The position numbers and the translations under genes are program-made. Of a stretch of 64,000 nt of DNA, positions 1 through 9,835 are shown piece after piece (the first letter of the stretch is position 1; each line of letters opens with the position of its first letter). The notes under the pieces are model-generated. The model was not told the origin of the DNA. It did not search any database and saw only the letters and a program-made list of their open reading frames with translations. Origin of the DNA: Cronobacter condimenti 1330 (GTDB taxonomy: Bacteria > Pseudomonadota > Gammaproteobacteria > Enterobacterales > Enterobacteriaceae); contig NZ_CP012264.1 of NCBI RefSeq assembly GCF_001277255.1, positions 1,550,001-1,614,000 on the forward strand, given 5' to 3'.

Positions 1-648
1 CCGTTACGCGTGCTTGATGCTGGCGGTGGCGAAGGGCAAACCGCATGCCGTCTGGCCGAGCGAGGCCATCAGGTATTGCTTTGCGATCTTTCCGCAGAAA
101 TGGTGGCCCGCGCCCGCAAAGCCGCGCAGGAGAAAGGTGTGAGCGGCAACATGCATTTTGTACAATGCGCCGCGCAGGAGGCAGGTCAGCATTTGGAAAG
201 CCCGGTTGATCTGATATTGTTTCACGCTGTGCTGGAATGGGTAGCCGATCCGCAGGCGGCACTGCGCCATCTGTGGGATTGCCTCGCGCCGGGCGGCGCG
301 CTTTCGCTGATGTTCTACAACGCCAATGGGCTGCTAATGCATAACATGGTGGCGGGCAATTTTCCGTATGTGGAACAGGGCATGCCTAAGCGTAAAAAAC
401 GTACCCTTTCGCCAGACTACCCGCGCGCGCCGCAGGAGGTCTATGCCTGGCTTGACGCGCTGGGCGGGCGCATTACCGGTAAAACCGGCGTGCGGGTGTT
501 TCATGATTACCTGCGAGAAAAGCATCAGCAGCGCGACGATTTTGACGCCTTACTGGAACTGGAAACGCGCTATTGCCGGCAGGAGCCCTGGATAAGCCTC
601 GGGCGCTACATCCATGTCACCGTGATAAAGCCGGAGATCCAAGGATAA
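1..648 (+). CDS. cmoM: tRNA 5-carboxymethoxyuridine methyltransferase CmoM (5' truncated)
   Basis: SAM-dependent methyltransferase, formerly SmtA, that methylates 5-carboxymethoxyuridine (cmo5U) at the wobble position of some tRNAs to the methyl ester. The frame is open from base 1, so the first roughly 45 residues of the about 260-residue family lie outside the window; 215 residues are visible. The SAM-binding motif I (VLDAGGGEGQTA) is at visible residues 4-15, and the family blocks LFHAVLEWVADP, GGALSLMFYNANGL and KKRTLSPDYPR are intact. The stop lies 3 bases before mukF, matching the conserved cmoM-mukFEB arrangement and suggesting co-transcription. Identification is confident from near-continuous similarity to E. 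coli CmoM. Confidence 0.95.
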   Translation, partial: PLRVLDAGGGEGQTACRLAERGHQVLLCDLSAEMVARARKAAQEKGVSGNMHFVQCAAQEAGQHLESPVDLILFHAVLEWVADPQAALRHLWDCLAPGGALSLMFYNANGLLMHNMVAGNFPYVEQGMPKRKKRTLSPDYPRAPQEVYAWLDALGGRITGKTGVRVFHDYLREKHQQRDDFDALLELETRYCRQEPWISLGRYIHVTVIKPEIQG

Positions 649-651
649 ACT

Positions 652-1974
652 ATGAGTACTTTTTCCCAGACAGTCCCTGAACTGGTTGCCTGGGCCAGGA
701 AAAACGATTTTTCGATCCAGCTTCCGGTAGACAGGCTGGCTTTTTTGCTGGCTATCGCCACGCTGAACGGTGAAAGGCTGGACGGCGAAATGAGCGAAGG
801 GGAGCTGGTGGACGCGTTTCGTCACGTCAGCGATGCCTTTGAGCAAACGACCGAGACGGTTGCACAGCGCGCCAACAACGCCATTAACGATATGGTGCGC
901 CAGCGTCTCATTAACCGTTTCACCAGCGAGCAGGCGGAAGGCAACGCAATTTACCGCCTGACGCCGCTTGGCATTGGCATTACGGATTACTACATCCGCC
1001 AGCGTGAATTCTCATCGTTGCGCCTCTCGATGCAGCTTTCTATCGTGGCAAGCGAACTCAAGCGCGCCGCCGATGCCGCCGTTGAAGGCGGCGATGAATT
1101 CCACTGGCACCGTAACGTCTACGCGCCGCTGAAATATTCCGTGGCGGAGATTTTCGACAGTATCGATCTGACCCAGCGCATCATGGATGAGCAGCAACAA
1201 CTGGTGAAAGATGACATCGCCCAGCTGCTGAATAAAGACTGGCGAGCGGCTATCTCCAGCTGCGAACTGCTGCTGTCGGAAACGTCCGGCACGCTGCGCG
1301 AACTTCAGGACACGCTGGAAGCGGCGGGCGATAAGCTGCAGGCTAACCTGTTACAAATTCAGGAAGCGACCCTTGGGCGTGACGATCTCCACTTCGTTGA
1401 TCGCCTGACGTTCGATCTACAAAGCAAACTCGATCGCATCACCAGCTGGGGTCAGCAGGCGATTGATCTGTGGATCGGCTATGACCGCCATGTTCATAAA
1501 TTTATCCGTACCGCGATTGATATGGATAAAAACCGCGTCTTCGCCCAGCGTCTGCGCCAGTCGGTACAGAACTATTTCGACGCGCCATGGGCCCTGACTT
1601 ACGCCAGCGCCGATCGCCTGCTCGACATGCGAGATGAAGAGATGACGCTGCGCGATGAAGAAGTAACCGGCGAATTACCGCCAGATCTGGAATTTGAAGA
1701 GTTTAACGAGATCCGCGAACAGCTGGCGGCGATGATTGAAGCCCAGCTTGAAGTCTACCGGGAACGTCAGCAGCCGCTCGACTTAGGTGTCGTGATGCGC
1801 GAATACCTGACGCAATTCCCGCGCGCCCGCCATTTCGACGTGGCGCGTATCGTGGTGGATCAGGCCGTGCGCCTGGGCGTCGCTGAAGCGGACTTTACCG
1901 GGCTGCCTGCCAAATGGCAGTCCATTAATGATTATGGAGCCAAGGTACAGGCGAATGTCATCGACAAATATTGA
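652..1974 (+). CDS. mukF: Chromosome partition protein MukF (kleisin)
   Basis: Kleisin subunit of the MukBEF condensin, which organises and segregates the chromosome. 440 residues, the usual size. The N-terminal winged-helix dimerisation region (about residues 1-115) is followed by helical regions and a C-terminal winged-helix domain that contacts the MukB head. The start is the ATG 3 bases after cmoM. The 3' end overlaps mukE by 20 bases, typical of translational coupling in this operon. No truncation or unusual composition is seen. Confidence 0.97.
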   Translation: MSTFSQTVPELVAWARKNDFSIQLPVDRLAFLLAIATLNGERLDGEMSEGELVDAFRHVSDAFEQTTETVAQRANNAINDMVRQRLINRFTSEQAEGNAIYRLTPLGIGITDYYIRQREFSSLRLSMQLSIVASELKRAADAAVEGGDEFHWHRNVYAPLKYSVAEIFDSIDLTQRIMDEQQQLVKDDIAQLLNKDWRAAISSCELLLSETSGTLRELQDTLEAAGDKLQANLLQIQEATLGRDDLHFVDRLTFDLQSKLDRITSWGQQAIDLWIGYDRHVHKFIRTAIDMDKNRVFAQRLRQSVQNYFDAPWALTYASADRLLDMRDEEMTLRDEEVTGELPPDLEFEEFNEIREQLAAMIEAQLEVYRERQQPLDLGVVMREYLTQFPRARHFDVARIVVDQAVRLGVAEADFTGLPAKWQSINDYGAKVQANVIDKY

Positions 1975-2665
1975 ACAAGTGATGCCAGTTAAACTGGCGC
2001 TGGCGCTCGCGAATCCGCTGTTTCCGGCGCTCGACAGCCAGCTGCGCGCCGGGCGTCACGTTGGCCTTGATGAGCTGGATAATCACGCCTTTCTGATGGA
2101 CTTCCAGGGTGAACTGGAAGAATTCTACAGCCGTTACAACGTGGAGCTGGTTCGCGCGCCGGAAGGTTTTTTCTACCTGCGCCCGCGCTCCACGACGCTC
2201 ATTCCGCGCTCGGTGCTGTCCGAGCTGGATATGATGGTTGGCAAAATCCTCTGTTATCTCTACCTCAGCCCTGAACGCCTTGCCAATGAAGGTATCTTCA
2301 CGCAGCAGGAGCTTTATGACGAGCTGATGACGCTTGCGGATGAATCAAAGTTGCTGAAACTTGTGAACAACCGCTCCACGGGCTCGGATCTCGACCGTCA
2401 GAAGTTGCAGGAAAAAGTTCGCGCGTCGCTTAATCGCCTGCGCCGTCTTGGCATGGTCTGGTTTATGGGGCATGACAGCAGCAAATTCCGCATTACCGAG
2501 TCAGTGTTCCGCTTCGGCGCGGATGTGCGCGCCGGTGACGATCCGCGCGAGGCGCAGCTGCGCATGATCCGCGACGGCGAAGCGATGCCGGTGGAAAACC
2601 ACCTGCAGCTTAACGATGAGAACGACGATACCCAGCCGGATAACGCGGAGGATGACAATGATTGA
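1955..2665 (+). CDS. mukE: Chromosome partition protein MukE
   Basis: Kite (winged-helix) subunit of MukBEF; it binds the middle region of MukF and modulates MukB ATPase and DNA binding. 236 residues from the ATG at 1955, which gives the family N-terminus MSSTNIEQVMPVKLA; the longer open frame upstream lies inside mukF and is not needed. The C-terminus is an acidic tail rich in D, E and N, as in E. coli MukE. It overlaps mukF upstream and mukB downstream (8 bases), so translation is probably coupled across all three genes. Confidence 0.97.
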   Translation: MSSTNIEQVMPVKLALALANPLFPALDSQLRAGRHVGLDELDNHAFLMDFQGELEEFYSRYNVELVRAPEGFFYLRPRSTTLIPRSVLSELDMMVGKILCYLYLSPERLANEGIFTQQELYDELMTLADESKLLKLVNNRSTGSDLDRQKLQEKVRASLNRLRRLGMVWFMGHDSSKFRITESVFRFGADVRAGDDPREAQLRMIRDGEAMPVENHLQLNDENDDTQPDNAEDDND

Positions 2666-5600
2666 ACGCGGTAAGTTTCGCTCACTAACGCTTATCAACT
2701 GGAACGGTTTTTTTGCCCGTACGTTTGATCTCGATGAGCTGGTCACCACGCTTTCCGGCGGCAACGGCGCCGGAAAATCGACCACGATGGCGGCGTTTGT
2801 AACAGCGCTGATCCCCGACCTTACGCTTCTGCATTTCCGTAACACCACCGAGGCGGGCGCGACCAGCGGCTCGCGCGATAAAGGTCTGCACGGCAAGCTA
2901 AAAGCCGGGGTTTGTTATTCGGTGCTTGATGTCGTGAACTCGCGCCATCAGCGTGTGCTGGTGGGCGTGCGTTTGCAGCAGGTTGCCGGTCGCGACCGCA
3001 AAGTAGACATCAAGCCGTTCGCCATTCAGGGGCTGCCGAGCGCAATACTGCCGACGCAACTTCTGACCGAAACCGTAAACGATCGTCAGGCGCGTGTACT
3101 GAGCCTGAATGAACTGAAAGACAAAATCGACGCGATGGAAGGGGTGCAACTCAAGCAGTTCAACTCCATTACTGACTACCACTCCCTGATGTTCGATCTG
3201 GGTGTGGTAGCGCGTCGCCTGCGTTCAGCCTCCGATCGCAGCAAATACTATCGCCTGATTGAAGCGTCGCTTTATGGCGGGATCTCCAGCGCCATTACCC
3301 GCTCGCTGCGTGACTACCTGCTGCCGGAAAACGGCGGCGTGCGTAAAGCATTCCAGGATATGGAAGCGGCGCTTCGCGAAAACCGCATGACCCTGGAAGC
3401 GATTCGCGTCACGCAGTCAGATCGCGATCTGTTCAAACATTTGATCTCCGAAGCCACTAACTATGTGGCGGCGGATTATATGCGTCACGCTAATGAGCGC
3501 CGCATTCATCTTGACCAGGCGCTGGAGCTGCGCCGCGAGCTGTTCACCAGCCGCAAACAGCTGGCGGCTGAGCAGTATAAGCATGTCGATATGGCCCGTG
3601 AACTCTCCGAACATGCGGGCGCAGAAGGCGATCTCGAAACCGATTATCAGGCCGCGAGCGATCACCTTAACCTCGTGCAGACCGCGCTGCGCCAGCAGGA
3701 AAAAATCGAGCGTTACGAGGCTGACCTCGAAGAGCTGCAGATTCGCCTTGAAGAACAGAGCGAAGTGGTGGCCGAAGCCGCCGAGCAGCAGGAAGAGAAC
3801 GAAGCCCGCGCGGAAGCCGCTGAGCTTGAGGTGGACGAGCTTAAAAATCAGCTTGCTGATTATCAGCAAGCGCTCGACGTTCAGCAGACCCGCGCTATCC
3901 AGTACCAGCAGGCGCTGACGGCGCTGGAGCGCGCCCGCGAGCTTTGCCATCTGCCGGATCTGAATGCCGAAAGCGCTGACGAGTGGCTTGATACCTTCCA
4001 GGCCAAAGAGCAGGAAGCGACCGAGCGCCTGCTGTCGCTTGAGCAGAAAATGAGCGTTGCGCAAACCGCGCACAGCCAGTTTGAACAGGCCTACCAGTTG
4101 GTAGCCTCGATAAACGGTCCGGTAAGCCGCTCAGAGGCCTGGAACGTAGCGCGCGAATTGCTGCGCGACGCGAGCCAGCAGCGTCATCTGGCTGAACAGG
4201 TTCAGCCGCTGCGTATGCGGCTCTCCGAGCTGGAACAGCGCCTGCGCGAACAGCAGGACGCCGAGCGTCTGCTGGCGGAGTTCTGTAAGCGTCAGGGCAA
4301 AGAATACGATCCAGACGATCTCGAAGCGCTGAACGAAGAACTGGAAGCACGTATCGCCGCGCTTTCTGACAGCGTGTCTCAGGCGGGCGAACAGCGTATG
4401 ACGCTGCGCCAGGAGCTGGAGCAGATCCAGAGCCGTGTCAAAACGCTGACCAGCCATGCCCCTGCCTGGCTTGCGGCGCAAAACAGCCTTAATCAAATTA
4501 GCGAACAGAGTGGCGAGACCTTTGAATCCGGCCAGCAGGTTACAGAGTATCTGCAGCAGTTGCTGGAGCGTGAGCGCGAAGCCATTGTTGAGCGCGACGA
4601 AGTCGGTGCCCGCAAACGCGCGGTTGACGAAGAGATTGAACGTTTAAGCCAGCCGGGTGGCGCGGAAGATGCGCGTCTTAACGCGCTTGCCGAACGCTTT
4701 GGCGGCGTGCTGCTTTCTGAGATTTACGATGACGTTTCGCTTGACGATGCGCCGTACTTCTCGGCGCTCTATGGTCCGTCGCGTCACGCGATTGTGGTGC
4801 CTGATTTATCGCTGGTGCGCGACCAGCTCGACGGCCTCGAAGAGTGTCCGGAAGATCTGTATCTGATTGAAGGGGACCCGCAATCCTTCGATGACAGCGT
4901 ATTCAGCGTCGAGGAGCTCGAAAAAGCGGTCGTCGTGAAAGTCGCCGAGCGGCAGTGGCGCTACTCCCGTTTCCCGGCATTGCCGCTGTTTGGTCGTGCG
5001 GCCCGCGAGAGCCGCATTGAAAGCCTGCACGCCGAGCGTGAAGCGCTGTCTGAGCGCTATGCGACGCTCTCTTTCGATGTGCAGAAAACGCAGCGTCTGC
5101 ATCAGGCCTTCAGCCGTTTTGTCGGCCAGCATCTGGCCGTCGCGTTTGAAGCCGATCCGGAAGCGGAAATCCGCAAGCTCACGACACGGCGCAGTGAAAT
5201 TGAGCGCGCCATCAGCCAGCACGAGAATGACAACCAGCAGCAGCGTGTGCAGTTTGAACAGGCGAAAGAGGGCGTGGCCCAGCTTAACCGTCTGCTGCCG
5301 CGCCTGAGTCTGCTGGCGGATGACAGCCTCGCCGATCGTGTGGATGAGATTCAGGAGCGGCTGGCGGAAGCCCAGGACGCTGCGCGCTTTATCTCCCAGC
5401 ACGGCACGGCGCTTGCGAAGCTTGAGCCTGTGGCCTCGGTGTTGCAAAGCGACCCTGAGCAGTTCGACCAACTCAAACAGGATTATGAGCAGGCGCGTCA
5501 GACTCAACGCGATGCCCGTCAGCAAGCCTTCGCGCTAAGTGAAGTCGTGCAGCGTCGCGCGCACTTCAGCTACAGCGACTCGGCGCAGATGTTCGGCGGC

Positions 5601-7106
5601 AATACCGATCTCAACGAGAAGCTGCGTCAGCGCCTGGAACACGCGGAAACCGAGCGTACGCGCGCCCGTGAAGCGCTACGCACCCACGCCGCTCAACTCA
5701 GCCAGTATCATCAGGTGCTGGCATCGCTGAAAAGCTCCTTTGACACCAAGAAAGAACTGTTGGGCGACCTGCAGCGTGAATTGCAGGATATCGGCGTACG
5801 AGCGGATGCCGGGGCAGAAGAGCGCGCCCGCCAGCGTCGTGACGAGCTGCATACCCGTCTTAGCAACAACCGCTCGCGCCGTAACCAGCTTGAAAAACAG
5901 TTGACGCTGTGTGAAGCGGAGATGGATAACCTGACCCGCAGCCTGAAACGCCTTGAGCGTAACTACCACGATATGCGCGAGCAGGTCGTGAGCGCGAAGG
6001 CCGGCTGGTGTGCGGTGATGCGCATGGTGAAAGACAACGGTGTTGAGCGCCGCCTGCATCGCCGTGAGCTGGCCTATCATTCCGGCGACGATCTGCGTTC
6101 AATGTCGGATAAAGCCCTTGGCGCGCTGCGCCTTGCCGTAGCGGATAACGAACATCTGCGCGATGTGCTGCGAATGTCCGAAGATCCCAAACGGCCGGAG
6201 CGCAAAATCCAGTTCTTCGTCGCGGTGTATCAGCATCTGCGCGAGCGTATCCGTCAGGATATTATCCGTACCGACGATCCAGTCGAAGCTATCGAACAGA
6301 TGGAGATAGAGCTGGGCCGTTTGACGGAAGAGCTGACCTCACGTGAGCAGAAACTGGCTATTAGTTCCCGCAGCGTGGCGAATATTATTCGCAAGACCAT
6401 CCAGCGTGAGCAGAACCGTATTCGTATGCTCAACCAGGGGCTACAGAGCGTCTCCTTCGGCCAGGTCAACAGCGTGCGCCTTAACGTCAACGTACGTGAA
6501 AGCCATGCGACGTTACTGGAAGTGCTCGCCGAGCAGCATGAGCAACATCAGGATCTCTTTAACAGTAGCCGCCTGACGTTCTCGGAGGCGCTGGCGAAAC
6601 TCTGGCAGCGCCTGAATCCGCAAATTGATATGGGCCAGCGTACTGCCCAGACCATCGGCGAAGAGCTGCTGGATTATCGCAACTATCTGGAAATGGAAGT
6701 TGAGGTTAACCGCGGCTCCGATGGCTGGCTGCGCGCGGAAAGCGGCGCGCTGTCGACAGGTGAGGCGATCGGTACCGGGATGTCCATTCTGGTAATGGTG
6801 GTGCAGAGCTGGGAAGATGAATCGAGCCGCCTGCGCGGCAAAGATATTTCTCCTTGCCGTCTGCTGTTCCTTGATGAAGCGGCGCGTCTGGATGCCCGCT
6901 CCATTGCAACGCTGTTTGAACTCTGCGAGCGTCTGCAAATGCAGCTTATTATCGCGGCGCCGGAGAATATCAGCCCGGAAAAAGGCACGACCTATAAACT
7001 GGTGCGTAAAGTGTTCCAGAACCATGAACACGTGCATGTAGTGGGGCTGCGTGGCTTTGCCGCCCCACCGGCAGAAGCGTTGCCAGGCACGGCTGATGTG
7101 TCGTGA
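2658..7106 (+). CDS. mukB: Chromosome partition protein MukB (SMC-like ATPase)
   Basis: SMC-like ATPase of the MukBEF condensin; it forms dimers that extrude or entrap DNA and contacts topoisomerase IV. 1482 residues from the ATG at 2658 (family start MIERGKFRSLTLINWNGFF). Walker A GGNGAGKS is at residues 34-41; two long heptad-rich coiled-coil arms flank a central hinge at roughly residues 660-780; the ABC signature (LSTGEA) is near residue 1365 and Walker B (LLFLDEA) near 1400. The C-terminal tail is slightly shorter than the 1486-residue E. coli protein. Last gene of the cmoM-mukFEB unit, followed by a terminator. Confidence 0.98.
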   Translation: MIERGKFRSLTLINWNGFFARTFDLDELVTTLSGGNGAGKSTTMAAFVTALIPDLTLLHFRNTTEAGATSGSRDKGLHGKLKAGVCYSVLDVVNSRHQRVLVGVRLQQVAGRDRKVDIKPFAIQGLPSAILPTQLLTETVNDRQARVLSLNELKDKIDAMEGVQLKQFNSITDYHSLMFDLGVVARRLRSASDRSKYYRLIEASLYGGISSAITRSLRDYLLPENGGVRKAFQDMEAALRENRMTLEAIRVTQSDRDLFKHLISEATNYVAADYMRHANERRIHLDQALELRRELFTSRKQLAAEQYKHVDMARELSEHAGAEGDLETDYQAASDHLNLVQTALRQQEKIERYEADLEELQIRLEEQSEVVAEAAEQQEENEARAEAAELEVDELKNQLADYQQALDVQQTRAIQYQQALTALERARELCHLPDLNAESADEWLDTFQAKEQEATERLLSLEQKMSVAQTAHSQFEQAYQLVASINGPVSRSEAWNVARELLRDASQQRHLAEQVQPLRMRLSELEQRLREQQDAERLLAEFCKRQGKEYDPDDLEALNEELEARIAALSDSVSQAGEQRMTLRQELEQIQSRVKTLTSHAPAWLAAQNSLNQISEQSGETFESGQQVTEYLQQLLEREREAIVERDEVGARKRAVDEEIERLSQPGGAEDARLNALAERFGGVLLSEIYDDVSLDDAPYFSALYGPSRHAIVVPDLSLVRDQLDGLEECPEDLYLIEGDPQSFDDSVFSVEELEKAVVVKVAERQWRYSRFPALPLFGRAARESRIESLHAEREALSERYATLSFDVQKTQRLHQAFSRFVGQHLAVAFEADPEAEIRKLTTRRSEIERAISQHENDNQQQRVQFEQAKEGVAQLNRLLPRLSLLADDSLADRVDEIQERLAEAQDAARFISQHGTALAKLEPVASVLQSDPEQFDQLKQDYEQARQTQRDARQQAFALSEVVQRRAHFSYSDSAQMFGGNTDLNEKLRQRLEHAETERTRAREALRTHAAQLSQYHQVLASLKSSFDTKKELLGDLQRELQDIGVRADAGAEERARQRRDELHTRLSNNRSRRNQLEKQLTLCEAEMDNLTRSLKRLERNYHDMREQVVSAKAGWCAVMRMVKDNGVERRLHRRELAYHSGDDLRSMSDKALGALRLAVADNEHLRDVLRMSEDPKRPERKIQFFVAVYQHLRERIRQDIIRTDDPVEAIEQMEIELGRLTEELTSREQKLAISSRSVANIIRKTIQREQNRIRMLNQGLQSVSFGQVNSVRLNVNVRESHATLLEVLAEQHEQHQDLFNSSRLTFSEALAKLWQRLNPQIDMGQRTAQTIGEELLDYRNYLEMEVEVNRGSDGWLRAESGALSTGEAIGTGMSILVMVVQSWEDESSRLRGKDISPCRLLFLDEAARLDARSIATLFELCERLQMQLIIAAPENISPEKGTTYKLVRKVFQNHEHVHVVGLRGFAAPPAEALPGTADVS

Positions 7107-7123
7107 TGAGATAATCCTTAAGG

Positions 7124-7149
7124 AGCGGGCTTCGGCCCGCTTTCTTTTT
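7124..7149 (+). terminator. Rho-independent terminator after mukB
   Basis: A stem of agcgggc/gcccgct closed by a ttcg tetraloop is followed by the T-rich run tttcttttt, 17 bases after the mukB stop. This is a strong intrinsic terminator for the muk operon. Confidence 0.85.
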
Positions 7150-7261
7150 GGGCGGTAAATCTTTAAACTTCTTTACATTCGGCAAGGCAAATGGTTTTTT
7201 CTCTTTATATACTCAAAATAAGCCTGAGTGCCGAACTATTCTGAAAAACAGGGGGCAAGGG

Positions 7262-9067
7262 ATGGTGCTTAATAATATGCATGGTTTTCGACGGTCAGCA
7301 CTGAGTTTGTGTCTGGCTCTCAGTATCGCTCCACTGTTTAACGCGTACGCCGACGAACCGGAACTGATCACCACCGACAGTATTACTACGCTGAGCGCAC
7401 AGCCTATGGCGCTATCGCCGGGGATGGTATTCCTGGCAGCAAATAGTGTGCCAGACGCGGAAAGTCGTCTGGCGAGCGCGCGCGCGCAGCTACAGGCGGC
7501 ACTGCCTGCGGGCTTTACACCGGTCTATATGAACGCGCTGGTCGGGCTTTATGCGGGGCGCGATCTCAAACCCATGTGGGAAAACCGCGACGCAGTGCAG
7601 GCGTTCCAGCAGCAGCTCGCTGAAGTGGCGCTGGCAGGTTTCCAGCCACAATTTACTGCCTGGGTAGAGCAACTAACAAACCCGGCGGTGACAGGTCTTG
7701 CCCGCGATATCGTGCTGAGCGATGCGATGGTCGGCTATCTGCATTTTATTTCCGGCATTCCAAGCCAGGGAAACCGCTGGCTGTACAGTGAAAAGCCCTA
7801 CAAACCGGAGATGCCGGCGCTGACCGTACTTAACCAGTGGCAGGTTGCACTGGATAACGGTTCCGTTCCGGCCTTTGTCCGTTCGCTGGCCCCGGCGCAC
7901 CCGCAATATGCACCGATGCATGCCTCGCTGTTACAGATGGTGGCAGATACGCGTCCATGGCCGCAGATGACAAGTAAAGAGAAGTTGCGTCCCGGTCAGT
8001 GGAGTAGCGACATTCCTGCCCTGAAAGAGATTTTACAGCGCACCGGCATGATGGACGGCGGCCCGGACATCGTGCTGCCTGGCGATAACAATCACGTTGT
8101 GAGCCCGTCGGCTACTTCGAAAACAGAGAGCCAGACGGTGACGGCAAAACCGACACGCGCCGTTTACGATAAAGACCTGGTGGCGGCGGTGAAACGCTTT
8201 CAGAAATGGCAAGGCCTGGGCGCGGATGGCGTTATCGGCCAGTCGACCCGTGAATGGCTGAATGTCACGCCCGCGCAGCGCGCCGCTCTGCTGGCACTCA
8301 ATATTCAGCGCCTGCGTCTGCTGCCAGGGAAACTGAGTACCGGCATTATGGTGAATATTCCTGAATATTCACTGGTCTACTATCAGAATGGCAATCAGGT
8401 GCTGGCGTCGCGGGTGATTGTTGGCCGCCCGGATCGTAAAACGCCGCTCATGAGCAGTGCGCTCAATAACGTGGTAGTGAACCCGCCGTGGAACGTGCCG
8501 CCGACACTTGCGCGCAAAGATATTCTGCCGAAGGTATGGAATGACCCGGGGTATCTGGAAAGCCACGGCTATACGGTGCTGAATGGCTGGAGCAGTAACG
8601 CCGACGTTGTGGATCCGTGGATGGTGGACTGGGCGACGATTACGCCGTCTAACCTGCCTTTCCGTTTCCAGCAGGCGCCAGGTGCACATAACTCGCTGGG
8701 GCGTTATAAATTCAACATGCCAAGTTCTGATGCGATTTATCTGCACGATACGCCAAACCACAATCTGTTCCAGCGCGACGCGCGCGCACTCAGTTCCGGC
8801 TGCGTACGCGTGAATAAGGCTTCCGAGCTTGCCAATATGCTATTGCAGGATGCAGGCTGGAACGATTCGCGTATTTCGCAGACGCTGAAAGAGGGGAACA
8901 CGCGCTACGTGAATATTCCGCAGACCATTCCGGTGAACCTTTATTACCTGACTGCGTTTATCGGCGAAGACGGGCGTCCGCAGTATCGTACAGATATTTA
9001 CAATTACGATCACACGGCGCGATCGGGCGCACAAATCCTTCCTAAAGTAGAGCAACTCATCCGCTAA
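7262..9067 (+). CDS. ldtD: L,D-transpeptidase LdtD (YcbB)
   Basis: Periplasmic L,D-transpeptidase that makes 3-3 (mDap-mDap) crosslinks in peptidoglycan and gives beta-lactam-tolerant growth when active. 601 residues from the ATG at 7262, preceded by the purine-rich site gggggcaaggg. The N-terminal signal peptide runs through about residue 27 (ending FNAYADE). A peptidoglycan-binding helix bundle occurs near residues 304-335 (LVAAVKRFQKWQGLGADGVIG). The YkuD catalytic domain at about 370-545 carries the motif SSGCVRVN with catalytic Cys514 and the upstream His in YLHD. The central linker is rich in S, T and K. Its neighbour ycbK is also exported. Confidence 0.97.
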   Translation: MVLNNMHGFRRSALSLCLALSIAPLFNAYADEPELITTDSITTLSAQPMALSPGMVFLAANSVPDAESRLASARAQLQAALPAGFTPVYMNALVGLYAGRDLKPMWENRDAVQAFQQQLAEVALAGFQPQFTAWVEQLTNPAVTGLARDIVLSDAMVGYLHFISGIPSQGNRWLYSEKPYKPEMPALTVLNQWQVALDNGSVPAFVRSLAPAHPQYAPMHASLLQMVADTRPWPQMTSKEKLRPGQWSSDIPALKEILQRTGMMDGGPDIVLPGDNNHVVSPSATSKTESQTVTAKPTRAVYDKDLVAAVKRFQKWQGLGADGVIGQSTREWLNVTPAQRAALLALNIQRLRLLPGKLSTGIMVNIPEYSLVYYQNGNQVLASRVIVGRPDRKTPLMSSALNNVVVNPPWNVPPTLARKDILPKVWNDPGYLESHGYTVLNGWSSNADVVDPWMVDWATITPSNLPFRFQQAPGAHNSLGRYKFNMPSSDAIYLHDTPNHNLFQRDARALSSGCVRVNKASELANMLLQDAGWNDSRISQTLKEGNTRYVNIPQTIPVNLYYLTAFIGEDGRPQYRTDIYNYDHTARSGAQILPKVEQLIR

Positions 9068-9110
9068 CAGGTTTATTTCCGCGGACTTAACCTGCTCAAT
9101 GTGAACATAA

Positions 9111-9146
9111 AACGGGCCAAACGTAAAAAAAGGCCCGTTATTCCCG
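9111..9146 (+). terminator. Probable terminator after ldtD
   Basis: An eight-base stem aacgggcc/ggcccgtt encloses an A-rich loop and is followed by a short T-containing run. The loop is long and the T tract weak, so efficiency is uncertain. Confidence 0.5.
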
Positions 9147-9247
9147 GCTTTGACTTGTATTGACTCCCCCTCCCGCGGCGGTTAAGGTGCCACTCGTGCG
9201 CCAGAAGTGCATAGTTATTGTTCATATTGATTGTAGACCTGAATATC

Positions 9248-9796
9248 ATGGATAAAATTGACGCTCATCGCCGCAAACTGCTGGCGTTTAGCGGTGCCGC
9301 TCTCGGCGCTGCAATACTGCCCACGCCTGCGTTTGCAACCCTGTCGACGCCGCGACCGCGTATTCTTACGCTGAATAACTTACATACCGGCGAATCGATT
9401 AAGGCCGAATTTTTCGATGGCCGGGGCTATATTCAGGATGAATTAGCAAAGCTTAACCATTTCTTTCGTGATTACCGGGCGAATAAGGTAAAAGCGATTG
9501 ACCCCCGATTATTTGATCAGCTGTTCCGCCTGCAGGGGCTGCTCGGCACGCGTAAGCCAGTCCAGCTGATCTCCGGCTATCGCTCCGTTGATACCAACAA
9601 CGAACTGCGCTCGAAAAGCCGCGGTGTGGCAAAGCACAGCTACCACACCAAAGGCCAGGCGATGGATTTTCATATCGAAGGTATTTCGTTAAGCAATATT
9701 CGCAAAGCGGCGTTATCTCTGCGCGCCGGTGGTGTAGGATACTACCCCAGCAGTAACTTTGTGCATATTGATACCGGGCCGCTAAGGCACTGGTAA
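9248..9796 (+). CDS. ycbK: Tat-exported M15-family (DUF882) peptidase YcbK
   Basis: Predicted periplasmic zinc peptidase of the M15/DUF882 group, related to D,D- and L,D-carboxypeptidases acting on peptidoglycan; its exact substrate is not established. 182 residues from the ATG at 9248 (MDKIDAHRRKLLAF). The N-terminus has a twin-arginine signal (RRKLL followed by a hydrophobic stretch ending PAFA), implying folded export. The likely zinc motif residues lie in SYHTKGQAMDFHIEG and NFVHIDTG (His, Asp, His). It sits between ldtD and gloC, as in E. coli. The function beyond family is inference. Confidence 0.92.
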   Translation: MDKIDAHRRKLLAFSGAALGAAILPTPAFATLSTPRPRILTLNNLHTGESIKAEFFDGRGYIQDELAKLNHFFRDYRANKVKAIDPRLFDQLFRLQGLLGTRKPVQLISGYRSVDTNNELRSKSRGVAKHSYHTKGQAMDFHIEGISLSNIRKAALSLRAGGVGYYPSSNFVHIDTGPLRHW

Positions 9797-9835
9797 TTAA
9801 CGACCCCGGCAAGCGCGCCGGGTAAAAGGAGCGGT